Source: an uncultured Bacteroidales bacterium (lineage in GTDB: Bacteria; Bacteroidota; Bacteroidia; Bacteroidales; Paludibacteraceae). Taken from it: 64,000 bases of DNA. The notes beneath the pieces were generated by a model, which was not told the DNA's origin, searched no databases, and saw only the letters and a list, made by a program, of their open reading frames with translations. Both the position numbers and the translations under genes were made by a program. Within the stretch, counting starts at the first letter, position 1, and each line of letters opens with the position of its first letter. The stretch is taken from NCBI GenBank assembly GCA_937891975.1, contig CALAUA010000014.1, positions 62,001-126,000 of the forward strand, written 5' to 3'. Shown here in pieces: positions 8,233-16,316 of this stretch.

Positions 8233-8946
8233 CTACTTGATAAATATCTCTTTGTGGGCTATTCGGCATTGACGTTCGCTTATTCCAAATGGCGCAGGAT
8301 TGGCATAGCAGCCAGCAAATGAGGACAATATCTTGTAGAATTGTATATAATTCCTAGATTGGGTAAACTCTGGAGGTTCGCCCCCTAACATATGATTATA
8401 CAATCTCGCAAAGTAGTAGGAAGTGACAAATCGTCCGTCAATGATATCCTCTAAGCAACTCTTATGTATTAAATTGCCGTTCTGATCAATCGCTTGTAAT
8501 TGTTGGAGAGGAGCTTTATACAAAAACTCCCTTTGGTGGAATTGTTTTGCCAATTCTATCCCCAAATCTAGTAGGTTCTTCAAAGTTTCTGCTGTACCCG
8601 GCCGTTTGATTTGGCATCCAGTTTTCCAATCATGTCCATGATTATAATTGAAGATAGCAATCGCCTTGACATACACATGTTCTTCGTGGTAAATATCTGC
8701 ATCTTTGATAAAACGAGCATATACGGGCATGTAGGAATACTTTGTTTGTCGAATACTATCAATCATTGTACGAATTTGAGGAATCGCATCTGCATCATTC
8801 ATACTGCTGCAGGGGCTAATGATGATATAGCCATGTTGTGCATATTTGCCAAATACTAAAGGTGTGCGCCCATCACGCATGCTGACCAAATTATCATTGT
8901 TGAATATCCCTGAGATGTAATCATCCAAAAAGTTTTTCTTAGTCAT
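8233..8946 (-). CDS. Hypothetical protein (237 aa)
   Basis: A soluble-looking protein of 237 residues without signal peptide or membrane segment. Visible features are a basic/polar start (TKKNFLDDYISGIFNND), a central stretch with many His, Tyr and Phe residues (NYNHGHDWKTG) and a Cys near the end (FAGCYANPAPFG). I do not recognise it. It starts 30 nt after the stop of 8977-9402 and is the last gene before promoter module A. Confidence 0.5.
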   Translation of the reverse strand: MTKKNFLDDYISGIFNNDNLVSMRDGRTPLVFGKYAQHGYIIISPCSSMNDADAIPQIRTMIDSIRQTKYSYMPVYARFIKDADIYHEEHVYVKAIAIFNYNHGHDWKTGCQIKRPGTAETLKNLLDLGIELAKQFHQREFLYKAPLQQLQAIDQNGNLIHKSCLEDIIDGRFVTSYYFARLYNHMLGGEPPEFTQSRNYIQFYKILSSFAGCYANPAPFGISERQCRIAHKEIFIK

Positions 8947-8976
8947 TACAATATAATAAGTGAGTTATGGAGTATC

Positions 8977-9402
8977 TTAGTACCATTCAGCAGCTTCGGG
9001 ACCGAACATACGTTCTTCGGCTTGGTGCAATCCGTTCACCATCTCTATGAGGGCTTTGGCGACCGCGATGTGGTTGGGTTTGCCCTTTAGGGCAGTGAGG
9101 GGGAGAGATGAGCCTACCCCCGCCCCCTCCCTAAAGGGAAGGGAGATTGATACTAAGGACAGGGTGCCATGGTTGCTGTGGATGTTTTGGCAGGTGATGG
9201 TTCTGCCCGATAGGCGGATGGTGTATTCGCCTGTTCGTACGGTGTCGAACACGGGTTTTGTAGTATCATCGTCAAAATCATCTATATAGTATTCGCCGTA
9301 TTTAAATAGCAGATACTGACAAAATTTTTCGATGCTATCCTTCAGCTCCTGCTCGCTCATCAGGTGAAGCACCTGAGTTATTTCCTGTACATATTGTCTC
9401 AT
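8977..9402 (-). CDS. Hypothetical protein with palindromic in-frame insertion; paralogue of 11570-12397
   Basis: A protein of 141 residues. Its N-terminus (MRQYVQEITQVLHLMSEQEL, then SIEKFCQYL) is clearly related to the start of the island protein at 11570-12397 (MKQYINNLSQSLHQKSEQEL, SIERLCKYL). In the middle, about 20 residues containing LPFREGAGVG have no counterpart in the paralogue and are encoded by a GC-rich hairpin element (9083-9138). Function unknown. It is probably cotranscribed with 9422-10357, whose stop is 19 nt upstream. Confidence 0.55.
   Translation of the reverse strand: MRQYVQEITQVLHLMSEQELKDSIEKFCQYLLFKYGEYYIDDFDDDTTKPVFDTVRTGEYTIRLSGRTITCQNIHSNHGTLSLVSISLPFREGAGVGSSLPLTALKGKPNHIAVAKALIEMVNGLHQAEERMFGPEAAEWY
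9083..9138. repeat. GC-rich palindromic element inside a coding gene
   Basis: The arms CCCTTTAGGG (9083-9092) and CCCTAAAGGG (9129-9138) pair, and further G/C runs between them (GAGGGGG with CCCCCGCCCCC) extend the hairpin. The local composition is strongly GC-rich in an AT-rich island. The reading frame of 8977-9402 stays open through it. Confidence 0.7.
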
Positions 9403-9421
9403 ACCTTAACGTGGGAGTTTG

Positions 9422-10357
9422 TTAAACCATATCTTGATTATAGCAGACGATACTACCATACCAACACTCCGCTTTCCAGTCTTCGCTGGGCACTTCTTTT
9501 TTCAAGGCCTCTTTCAACGCATCGCCAAAGTCATCTACACCATTTATATCAATGTAGAGATACCAACTACCTTCATCGAGTTGAGTGCCAAAAATATTGG
9601 CATATGTTTTTGGTGAACGACTAAAGAAACGGACTTGGATATCATAATACTCCTCTGGTTGGCGATTATGGACATAATGAGCAATGAGATCCACTATCTT
9701 TTTAGGGGTGATGTATTCCAGTTTGATTCCTGATAATGGGGTGTCTTCAAATAGATTGGATGTAATAGGAATCAGTCTTCCATCCATGCAGCGTACTACA
9801 TCCTCGGGCAAGTTAGGGTCAACATCAAAATAATGGTCAAAATACTCTGCTGGAAAATATTCTTTTGCCAGTTTGAGGTCGCTGATGATACCTTTTTCTT
9901 TATCACCAAAATAGTAGGTATTTCCTAAAAATATGGAAGCCTCTTCCAGCCCTTGCTTGTGTAGTTCGACCAATGTTGGGATATCCATATCTTCCGACGC
10001 TTTGTCGTATGTATTTAACAGCTCACGATGGCGTAGTGTTTCAATGCTTTGAGGTTCACCACGATGAGCCAATTCTCTCAATAGAGGCATGTCATCAAGC
10101 CCAAAGAACATGAGTTGTCTTAACTCTAAAAGTCTCTCTGTAGAGATATCATGGATATGTTTATACACAATATCAAGTAATCGTGCTTCTTCTTCGTCAT
10201 ATTCAGAATCAATTAGTAGGGAGTGTTCAACCTGTTCAACTTGGCCTGTATCTTCATCCACAAAGTCTTCTGTCCAAGTTTGATATCTATTATTTTGTTG
10301 GTATTGGAGTAATTGATCAAGTGCTAAATTTCCTGTGTTTTGTGGGTTTGTCTTCAT
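9422..10357 (-). CDS. Hypothetical protein; C-terminal domain shared with 17893-18240
   Basis: A protein of 311 residues. The middle contains a Sel1-like stretch (EEASIFLGNTYYFGDKEKGI). The last ~105 residues form a domain that is also the whole of the island protein at 17893-18240: shared pattern TPLxGIxL, IV.lA..Y..NR, YxDIQxRxxS, then Y-I near the end and W-x8-G. No membrane segments. Not recognised beyond this internal paralogy. It follows 10424-10747 by 66 nt and may be transcribed from module B. Confidence 0.55.
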   Translation of the reverse strand: MKTNPQNTGNLALDQLLQYQQNNRYQTWTEDFVDEDTGQVEQVEHSLLIDSEYDEEEARLLDIVYKHIHDISTERLLELRQLMFFGLDDMPLLRELAHRGEPQSIETLRHRELLNTYDKASEDMDIPTLVELHKQGLEEASIFLGNTYYFGDKEKGIISDLKLAKEYFPAEYFDHYFDVDPNLPEDVVRCMDGRLIPITSNLFEDTPLSGIKLEYITPKKIVDLIAHYVHNRQPEEYYDIQVRFFSRSPKTYANIFGTQLDEGSWYLYIDINGVDDFGDALKEALKKEVPSEDWKAECWYGSIVCYNQDMV

Positions 10358-10423
10358 ACTATCTATTTTTTGTTATGGGTTATGTGAATTATATTAGTCG
10401 TTGGAGAGGGTGTTTTTCCCTTT

Positions 10424-10747
10424 TTAAGCTGCTTTGCGGCGCCTGTTGGATTTGTATATGGGCGCCTCGAGCATTATTTGAGCATCTTTGTATTGGATAA
10501 AGCAAATTTCTTGACCAGTTTGTGTATTAGTGAGTACTTTAGCTGTAAGTGGTTTGTAGAAGTTTTTCCCTGTTTTGAAGATAAGTGTATTACCTTGTCG
10601 TTGGTCAAGGAGAAAGAGCCCCAGTTGAGCTGTGGATTTGGAGCCCCCCTTGTGGGCAAGATGAAGTGGTAGTACCCCCAAATAAAGGCGATTTTGGTCA
10701 GCGATGAATGATTTTTCTGAGGTTTGGAATTTTTTGAAGTTGATCAT
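10424..10747 (-). CDS. Small basic hypothetical protein (107 aa)
   Basis: A protein of 107 residues with a predicted beta-rich body (LGLFLLDQRQGNTLIFKTGKN lies mid-protein) and a very basic end (KSNRRRKAA). Not recognised. The ATG at 10747 is about 22 nt downstream of the expected transcription start of promoter module B, so it is the first gene of its unit. Confidence 0.5.
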   Translation of the reverse strand: MINFKKFQTSEKSFIADQNRLYLGVLPLHLAHKGGSKSTAQLGLFLLDQRQGNTLIFKTGKNFYKPLTAKVLTNTQTGQEICFIQYKDAQIMLEAPIYKSNRRRKAA

Positions 10748-10774
10748 AAAGCTTGCATTTTTGAAATTACATGC

Positions 10775-10944
10775 ATAATATAGAAAACAAATGCAAAAAT
10801 TTCAAAAATGCAAGCACATTTATTTATTTTGCAAAGTCGAGTTTGCAAAATCATCTTTCGCCCATTGTCTGACAGACGAAGCCGAACTACTTCTGCTCTG
10901 GCTCGAATTCAACAATCTTGTCATGCAGTGTTTCAGGCAAGTGC
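10775..10944 (-). repeat. 170-bp island repeat copy B: promoter module plus LRR gene tail
   Basis: Aligns without gaps to 18307-18476 with about 15 mismatches in 170. It contains the minus-strand promoter (TTTG 10806-10803, 20-nt spacer, TATATTAT 10782-10775) and runs into the last 18 codons of the LRR gene ending at 10887. The repeat therefore links the 3' end of one gene to the promoter of the next. Confidence 0.85.
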
Positions 10945-11501
10945 TCTCGGTAGAAGTTTGCCTTCGTAGTAGGTACATAGATGGTTTCGAGTTTTTCGCA
11001 ACCAAGAAAAACATCTTTGCCTAACTCTGTTAGACTTTCAGGAAGAGTAACGCTTGTCAATGAAGAGGCATTTTTAACAGTTGTGGGTTCGTTTTCCGTC
11101 ACCAATTTTCGAATATTTCGAATAACCAGCTTCCTCCCAGGAGCACAGCAGAAGGCCCGATCCCCTATACTCGTCACACCATTGGGAATAACGACGTTCT
11201 TAAGCGAATAACAACGCGAAAAAGCATCCTCTCCAATACTCGTCACACTATTTGGGATAACGATGTTCTTGAGCGAAGAACAACGCGAAAAAGCACTAGC
11301 TCCTATACTCGTCACACTATTAGGAATAACTATCTCAGTCAATGAAGAGCAACCATAGAAAGCAGCATTTACTATACATGTCACGCTATCGGGGATAACG
11401 ACGGTGGTTAAATCTTCGCAATTAAAAAATGCCCTAAAAGGTATCTCTGTCATTCCTTTAGGAATGATGGCAACGCCATCTTTAATTTCAAATTGTGTCA
11501 T
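10887..11501 (-). CDS. BspA-type leucine-rich repeat protein (LRR_5)
   Basis: A protein of 204 residues made mostly of ~23-residue BspA-like repeats with the pattern IVIPNSVTSIGxxAFxxCSSLK. At least four good copies lie in residues ~30-130, followed by a degenerate part and a last repeat. There is no signal peptide, unlike secreted BspA adhesins, so it is probably cytoplasmic or a fragment. The C-terminal tail HLPETLHDKIVEFEPEQK is a normal end for this family and is shared with the unrelated hydrolase at 18419-18982. Its upstream neighbour stops at 11570. Role unknown. Confidence 0.8.
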   Translation of the reverse strand: MTQFEIKDGVAIIPKGMTEIPFRAFFNCEDLTTVVIPDSVTCIVNAAFYGCSSLTEIVIPNSVTSIGASAFSRCSSLKNIVIPNSVTSIGEDAFSRCYSLKNVVIPNGVTSIGDRAFCCAPGRKLVIRNIRKLVTENEPTTVKNASSLTSVTLPESLTELGKDVFLGCEKLETIYVPTTKANFYREHLPETLHDKIVEFEPEQK

Positions 11502-11569
11502 AATTGTTATGCGCCTTGGCAGGTTGATTTTGTTGTTAAAAAAGTTTACTTATTTTTAATTTTGCTTTA

Positions 11570-12397
11570 TTACTTGTTTCTGCGCGCGAGTTCGTTTTGG
11601 AAACCGCTATCATCATATTGCGCGTATTGCGCGCACTGCGATAGCAGTTGAAGTTCATGGTTGGTCAAAGTACCTACAATGCGGCTATAGGTATCCAGTC
11701 TGCATGTAGATGCAATACTGTTGGCTATCTTTTTCACGCTATCCGACTTGAACTTACCACCAAAAACGGCGCCCTCTGCCTTTGTAAATCGTGCTACGGA
11801 TAGGGTGATACCTTGTTCATTAGCAGGGAGCTCTTCGTTGCGGGCTGTAGCATGGTGGTTAAGTCCCCATACCACGCAGCAGGTAGCATACACATCGCCC
11901 TCTGCGGAGAGTTGATCCAGCCATTCATAGTCACTGCCACGCATGAGGCATACTTGTTCGATGGCTCCCAGCTCCACGATAGCACGCAGGTAGGCTTGTC
12001 GCTTGGTGGCATCATCACGAATGACCGATTGAATAGCCCTGATTTCTTCTACGCAGATAGACTTGATCTGTTTCAAAGTTTTAGCAAAAAACATATTACC
12101 CAGTTCTTCCTCTGAGCGTATAATCTGTTCCACTTGCGGAATAAGGCCACGCAGGATGCGAAGAAGATCGGCAGCATGGAAGTCAGTAAGCGCAATAGGT
12201 AACGGGTCATCTGCACCTTGAATATACAAAGTACCCGCTTCGTAGCGCAGAGTATAAGAATCTGCCATAATGGTTTGGCTGGCAGACTCTTCGCTCTTAA
12301 TGACCAAATACTTGCATAGCCTTTCTATGCTCTGCTGCAACTCTTGTTCACTCTTTTGGTGAAGTGATTGCGATAAGTTATTGATGTATTGTTTCAT
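11570..12397 (-). CDS. Hypothetical protein (275 aa), paralogue of 8977-9402
   Basis: A protein of 275 residues. The first ~100 residues are homologous to the island protein at 8977-9402 (MKQY...SEQEL..SIERLCKYL; later an LLRILRGL-like helix), and the last ~170 (helical, Ala/Glu/Gln-rich) are specific. No signal peptide or membrane segment. Not recognised. The start codon is only 4 nt from a run of nine C residues on the coding strand, which occupies the ribosome-binding region and could affect translation if its length varies. Confidence 0.55.
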   Translation of the reverse strand: MKQYINNLSQSLHQKSEQELQQSIERLCKYLVIKSEESASQTIMADSYTLRYEAGTLYIQGADDPLPIALTDFHAADLLRILRGLIPQVEQIIRSEEELGNMFFAKTLKQIKSICVEEIRAIQSVIRDDATKRQAYLRAIVELGAIEQVCLMRGSDYEWLDQLSAEGDVYATCCVVWGLNHHATARNEELPANEQGITLSVARFTKAEGAVFGGKFKSDSVKKIANSIASTCRLDTYSRIVGTLTNHELQLLSQCAQYAQYDDSGFQNELARRNK

Positions 12398-12401
12398 AAG
12401 T

Positions 12402-12418
12402 GGGGGGGGGTGTGGGGG
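12402..12418 (-). promoter_or_regulatory. Homopolymeric C tract in front of 11570-12397
   Basis: The plus strand reads nine G (12402-12410), TGT, then five G (12414-12418); the coding strand of the downstream gene therefore has C5 and C9 directly upstream of its ATG at 12397. Such tracts are prone to slipped-strand length change. No regulatory effect is proven. Confidence 0.5.
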
Positions 12419-12424
12419 AGTGAT

Positions 12425-13546
12425 TTATTTCAAAACATCGAAAATCTTACCTCTATGATACACAACAATGATTTTATCTAATATATCTTTCACACGATCG
12501 CACAACTCGTCAATGGTAATAGGATTGGGACCCCATATATCATCAAATTTCACATATCGATATATGAATAAACTCTTCGACATATTATAGCTGCAATAAG
12601 CTGGACCACCTTTTTTAGTTGATTTTCCTTGGGGGGTATACGGCGCAAACCATGTATTCCAATAGGCATCGACATTAGGTATATTAAAATTCTTCTTTTT
12701 GTCTTCAAAGAATATACGCAATTGGTCATGTTCTATTTGCACACCTACACATAATCTATTATTTAATTCATATGCTATTGTAGTGCAAGCATGCTTGTTG
12801 TTTAGACTATGTTCGCAAGTCATTGGTAGACCAGTCTTTTTACACAATGACATACCAGTAGTTGGATTGGTTATAATAAAGCGATTCTCAAATACATCCG
12901 CCAGACTTGCTGCTTGATATTTTCGAAAAGCATCCATTATGCCACAAGTTTCTAATTTAAAAGAATCAGAATCTTTGTGGAAAGTAAAGAACTTTGTTTT
13001 TGTTGAATTCTTTCCAAATGCGTCTTGAACTACGCTGTCAGCATCTATAATTAATTGCAATCTCTCCAACATATCACAGTAATCTTTGATATAAGGAACA
13101 AACTGACTATGCGATGCATAATTTTTGCGTATTTTGCCAATCAAATCTTTGTATAAGACTGAATCAAAACGATGAAGTGCACCTGAATATGCAAAAAGAG
13201 ATAATAATACTTTTTTGGCAGCACCTGCAAATGCTCTTTGATTTAGCAATTGCCCTTTACTGGGGGTACTCTTGATTTTGTTTTCAATAATAAGAATCAG
13301 ATTATCGTTTTCGAATATTGCAATATCAGTAACCCATTGCTTGTTTTTGCCGTTTACAGGTGTTGTACCCAGATGGTATTCCCGCTCTATGGTGCAAGCA
13401 GCAGGATTACTAACTATCAGATCAAAACATTTCAAGAATGCATCATGGTCGAGATCAAACAACCACTCTAAAAAGTTGGAGTGGAACAATTCCAATGAAC
13501 TCATAGATAGACGGAACATTGGGTTACTTCTTAATAATTTTGGCAT
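12425..13546 (-). CDS. PD-(D/E)XK nuclease superfamily protein
   Basis: A protein of 373 residues. The nuclease core is visible in the first ~95: a helix with FLEWLFD, then Asp74 in WVTDIAIF and Glu88/Lys90 in LIIENKIKS, the D-(x)n-ExK signature of PD-(D/E)XK nucleases (PDDEXK_4 type). The remainder contains poorly conserved alpha/beta sequence with several Cys. Proteins of this type appear in restriction, phage-defence and mobile contexts, but no partner (methylase, helicase) is adjacent. The gene is more AT-rich than the core genes nearby, which suggests acquisition. It ends 27 nt before the start of 11570-12397. Confidence 0.75.
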   Translation of the reverse strand: MPKLLRSNPMFRLSMSSLELFHSNFLEWLFDLDHDAFLKCFDLIVSNPAACTIEREYHLGTTPVNGKNKQWVTDIAIFENDNLILIIENKIKSTPSKGQLLNQRAFAGAAKKVLLSLFAYSGALHRFDSVLYKDLIGKIRKNYASHSQFVPYIKDYCDMLERLQLIIDADSVVQDAFGKNSTKTKFFTFHKDSDSFKLETCGIMDAFRKYQAASLADVFENRFIITNPTTGMSLCKKTGLPMTCEHSLNNKHACTTIAYELNNRLCVGVQIEHDQLRIFFEDKKKNFNIPNVDAYWNTWFAPYTPQGKSTKKGGPAYCSYNMSKSLFIYRYVKFDDIWGPNPITIDELCDRVKDILDKIIVVYHRGKIFDVLK

Positions 13547-13626
13547 AGAATATATTTATTTTTAATTAGTTGGATTTTCTAACTCATTCATATCCTGCTA
13601 TTTATCGAATTGCACAAAAAGTGCTG

Positions 13627-13634
13627 CAAAGATA
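13627..13634 (-). promoter_or_regulatory. Possible -7 box upstream of the nuclease gene
   Basis: TATCTTTG on the minus strand, about 80 nt before the ATG at 13546. The -33 TTTG is not at the usual distance, so this is a weak call. Confidence 0.35.
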
Positions 13635-13641
13635 CATTTTG

Positions 13642-13995
13642 TTAATCGAAGTCATACTCCAAATCAGAAAGTTCATTACAATGAAGCGCACCTATTTTCA
13701 ATGTGACCTCTTTCTTTTGGGTTCCATACAGTGTCCAACATTGTTTAGGGAGCCAAATAGAGAATGTGATTTTGCCCTCTTCCATTATCTTTGAAGCTTG
13801 ATCCAAGATCTCGAATGATTTACATTCTTCTTTGGCTTGATAATACGCTGGGGTAAACTCTACTTGTGGATTGCCATCGGCATTGATTTTAGCATAAGGC
13901 AATACTGCCCATTTGATAAAATCTTGGTCCGTGGCAAAAGTATAATATTGTCCTCTTAGAAACTTTGTGTTTTTATTTATTACCAGTTTACGCAT
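13642..13995 (-). CDS. Hypothetical protein (117 aa)
   Basis: A protein of 117 residues starting at the ATG at 13995, just 4 nt after the stop of the metallopeptidase-like gene; a longer frame back to 14130 would overlap that gene and is not used. The sequence looks globular and rich in aromatics (QYYTFATDQDFIKWAVLPYAKI) and ends acidic (DLEYDFD). Not recognised. The tight spacing implies translational coupling with 14000-14899. Confidence 0.5.
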   Translation of the reverse strand: MRKLVINKNTKFLRGQYYTFATDQDFIKWAVLPYAKINADGNPQVEFTPAYYQAKEECKSFEILDQASKIMEEGKITFSIWLPKQCWTLYGTQKKEVTLKIGALHCNELSDLEYDFD

Positions 13996-13999
13996 AATC

Positions 14000-14899
14000 T
14001 TAGCAATTTGAAATTTCTTTACTATTATTTTTTTGATTCTTTGCCCATTCCCCAATGAGCTCTTTATTGAGTTGGTGCAAGCCCTCCCAATCTGGGGTGC
14101 CTTGTACATACGCCATCCACTCTTCAGCAAAGTTCACAGGAACTCCCATATATTTGGCTTCTAACACACTGTCAAAATCCAAATCCTCAAAGTTCTCCAA
14201 CAAGACACCTAATGCATACCTATCTGGCTGATGAAGCATAAACTCTTTCGCATATGCATAGAATGCAGTATCATCAAACTCACGAATTATCCGCAACGTG
14301 ATCGCGTTAGCCATGGACTCCTCACGCCATTTGCCAAATTCGGTAGAATACTTAACCTTCTCTTCGATATACTTTCCATTTTCTAGGTTATAGACATCTA
14401 ATGCAGCGTGTGCCAATTCGTGAATCAACACTTTGGTCAGGAGCCATTTAAAGTGCAAATCGTTTTCCTTAGCAGCATCCCATATATCCTGCATATACAA
14501 CTCGATATACGGATTGTTTTTATCAGGATGGTATGTGCCTAATAGGTCGCAGTCATCATCTCTTTTATTTTTTTCTCTAAGATAAACAGGTATCGTATGC
14601 AGCAGCGACACGATATTTCTATAAGATGCTCGCGTGAATTTCTGGATGGGCGTTGGGCTTAAGCCTTGGTCAAAAGAAATAGGGGTGAATAATTCAACCG
14701 CACATTCAGTAACTTGCCTCTCCTCTACCTCACCCTGCTCGTAACGTTGTAGCGGGCAAAGCATCTGCAAATAGAATTCATCACCATGATAGAAAGCCGT
14801 TTCTTGCTTTCGTATCACCTCCAGAATAAAGTCTGGAATTGCTTGCTCAAGCACTTTAATCACCAGTTCTTCTGGCGCGTCGTAATTAAGTAATTTCAT
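14000..14899 (-). CDS. Putative zinc metallopeptidase-like protein (HELAH)
   Basis: A protein of 299 residues. It carries the zincin motif LIHELAHAAL with His160, Glu161 and His164, followed ~30 residues later by REESMANAI, whose Glu193 or Glu194 is a good third zinc ligand, as in gluzincins. No signal peptide is visible, so a cytoplasmic peptidase, or a domain related to the ImmA/M78 or SprT groups, is possible. The ATG at 14899 is preferred over an in-frame TTG at 14908. It follows the LRR gene by 11 nt and precedes 13642-13995 by 4 nt. Activity is inferred from the motif alone. Confidence 0.65.
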   Translation of the reverse strand: MKLLNYDAPEELVIKVLEQAIPDFILEVIRKQETAFYHGDEFYLQMLCPLQRYEQGEVEERQVTECAVELFTPISFDQGLSPTPIQKFTRASYRNIVSLLHTIPVYLREKNKRDDDCDLLGTYHPDKNNPYIELYMQDIWDAAKENDLHFKWLLTKVLIHELAHAALDVYNLENGKYIEEKVKYSTEFGKWREESMANAITLRIIREFDDTAFYAYAKEFMLHQPDRYALGVLLENFEDLDFDSVLEAKYMGVPVNFAEEWMAYVQGTPDWEGLHQLNKELIGEWAKNQKNNSKEISNC

Positions 14900-14910
14900 A
14901 ATAAACAATA

Positions 14911-16296
14911 TTAATCACAGTCTTCAATCTTCACATGGCCATCGGTGCAACGGACTATTTGAGCTGGGATCTCGCAGTTCCATTCATCTCCTAATTCAAT
15001 ACTATTCCATTGTATTTTCGTACCATTGAATGTGATGGATTTAAGAGAGTCGCAACCCATGAAAGCAGCGGCCCCAATACTCGTCACACCATTACCTATA
15101 ACGACGGATTTAAGGGCAACGCAAGATAAAAAAGCCTCCTCTTCAATACTTGTCACACTATCGGGAATAGTAATGGAAGTAAGGGATTCGCACTGGCTGA
15201 AAACACTGCCAATACTTGTCACACCATCAGGGATAATGGTCTTTTTGCAAACGGATATAAGCTTATTAGTCTCCGTTTCGATAATCGCATTGCATTGCTC
15301 TCGACTATCATACACCGTATTACCTTCTGCTACTACCACAGAGGTAAGGGAAGAGCAACCACTGAAAGCACCCTCTCCAATACTCTTCACACTCTCGGGG
15401 ATAACAATGGAGGTAAGGGAGGAGCAACCACTGAAAGCATTATCCTCAATACTTATCACACTATTTGGAATAACGATGGAGTTAAGAGAGTCGCACTCCA
15501 TGAAAGCAGCCTCCCCAATACTCGTCACACCATTACTTATAACGATGGATTTAAGAGAGTCGCAACCCCCGAAAGCATCTCTTCCAATACGCGTTACACT
15601 ATTGGGAATAACAACAGAAGTAAGGGAGAAACAATTGAAGAAAGCCTGCTTTCCAACACTTGTTACGCGATAGGTTACTTCGTTAAACACTATGGTTTCA
15701 GGGATAATGATATTACCTCTATAACCATTTGGATTTTTGATGACCTCTGCGGTCAATGTTTCCTCTTCGAGGAGGTATTTGATACCTTCGATAATTTTTT
15801 CAGTCATAATTGTTTTCTTGTCACAATCGAAAGCATTATTTGATACTGCTTCAATAGTTTTAATTATTTGGGCACAACATTTGAAATTATCAGACAGATA
15901 TGGATTGAAATAATAATCATCTTCCGAATACTCAGGAGATACCTCGTCAGATTTATTTATTACAGATGTAAATATTACTTCTCCATCTATAATTCTAAAT
16001 GATAATCCACCTAATAAGCAGTAATTATAATCGTCTTGCCAAGTAAAGTTAATGATGCCTTCACTATATTCCTCATAATGCTCCATTGCTTCGTCGTAGT
16101 CTTCTTCTGTTTCATAATCATCCTCGTTTGGATATGGTAATACTACGTCTTGCCAGCCAAACACCATCTTCTTGTCTTTAAGGGACGAATACAATTCTTC
16201 GATTCTTTTGCGAAATCCTTCACAAATTTCTCCTCTAATGACCTCGGCATTATCAATCAACTTACTAATCTTTTCAGTTTTCATAATGTAATTCAT
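14911..16296 (-). CDS. BspA-type LRR protein with acidic N-terminal domain
   Basis: A protein of 461 residues. Residues 1-~165 form a unique domain with a strongly acidic patch (EDDYETEEDYDEAMEH region, ~55-75). Residues ~165-205 are a linker. Residues ~205-440 hold eight to ten BspA-type LRR_5 repeats (VIPNSVTSIGxxAFxxCxSL), encoded by near-identical 69-bp DNA units that could recombine. The end (EIPAQIVRCTDG) is typical of LRR_5 proteins. There is no signal peptide. Two in-frame ATGs (16296, 16284) are possible starts. Likely in one transcript with the frameshifted gene before it and the peptidase-like gene after it. Confidence 0.8.
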   Translation of the reverse strand: MNYIMKTEKISKLIDNAEVIRGEICEGFRKRIEELYSSLKDKKMVFGWQDVVLPYPNEDDYETEEDYDEAMEHYEEYSEGIINFTWQDDYNYCLLGGLSFRIIDGEVIFTSVINKSDEVSPEYSEDDYYFNPYLSDNFKCCAQIIKTIEAVSNNAFDCDKKTIMTEKIIEGIKYLLEEETLTAEVIKNPNGYRGNIIIPETIVFNEVTYRVTSVGKQAFFNCFSLTSVVIPNSVTRIGRDAFGGCDSLKSIVISNGVTSIGEAAFMECDSLNSIVIPNSVISIEDNAFSGCSSLTSIVIPESVKSIGEGAFSGCSSLTSVVVAEGNTVYDSREQCNAIIETETNKLISVCKKTIIPDGVTSIGSVFSQCESLTSITIPDSVTSIEEEAFLSCVALKSVVIGNGVTSIGAAAFMGCDSLKSITFNGTKIQWNSIELGDEWNCEIPAQIVRCTDGHVKIEDCD

Positions 16297-16316
16297 TTAA
16301 TGTTATTAATTATTTT

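Noticed and set aside
15040..15640. Regularly spaced ~69-bp repeats that might suggest a CRISPR-like array
   Set aside because: They are coding repeats of an LRR_5 protein, in frame and 23 codons long, with no unique spacers.
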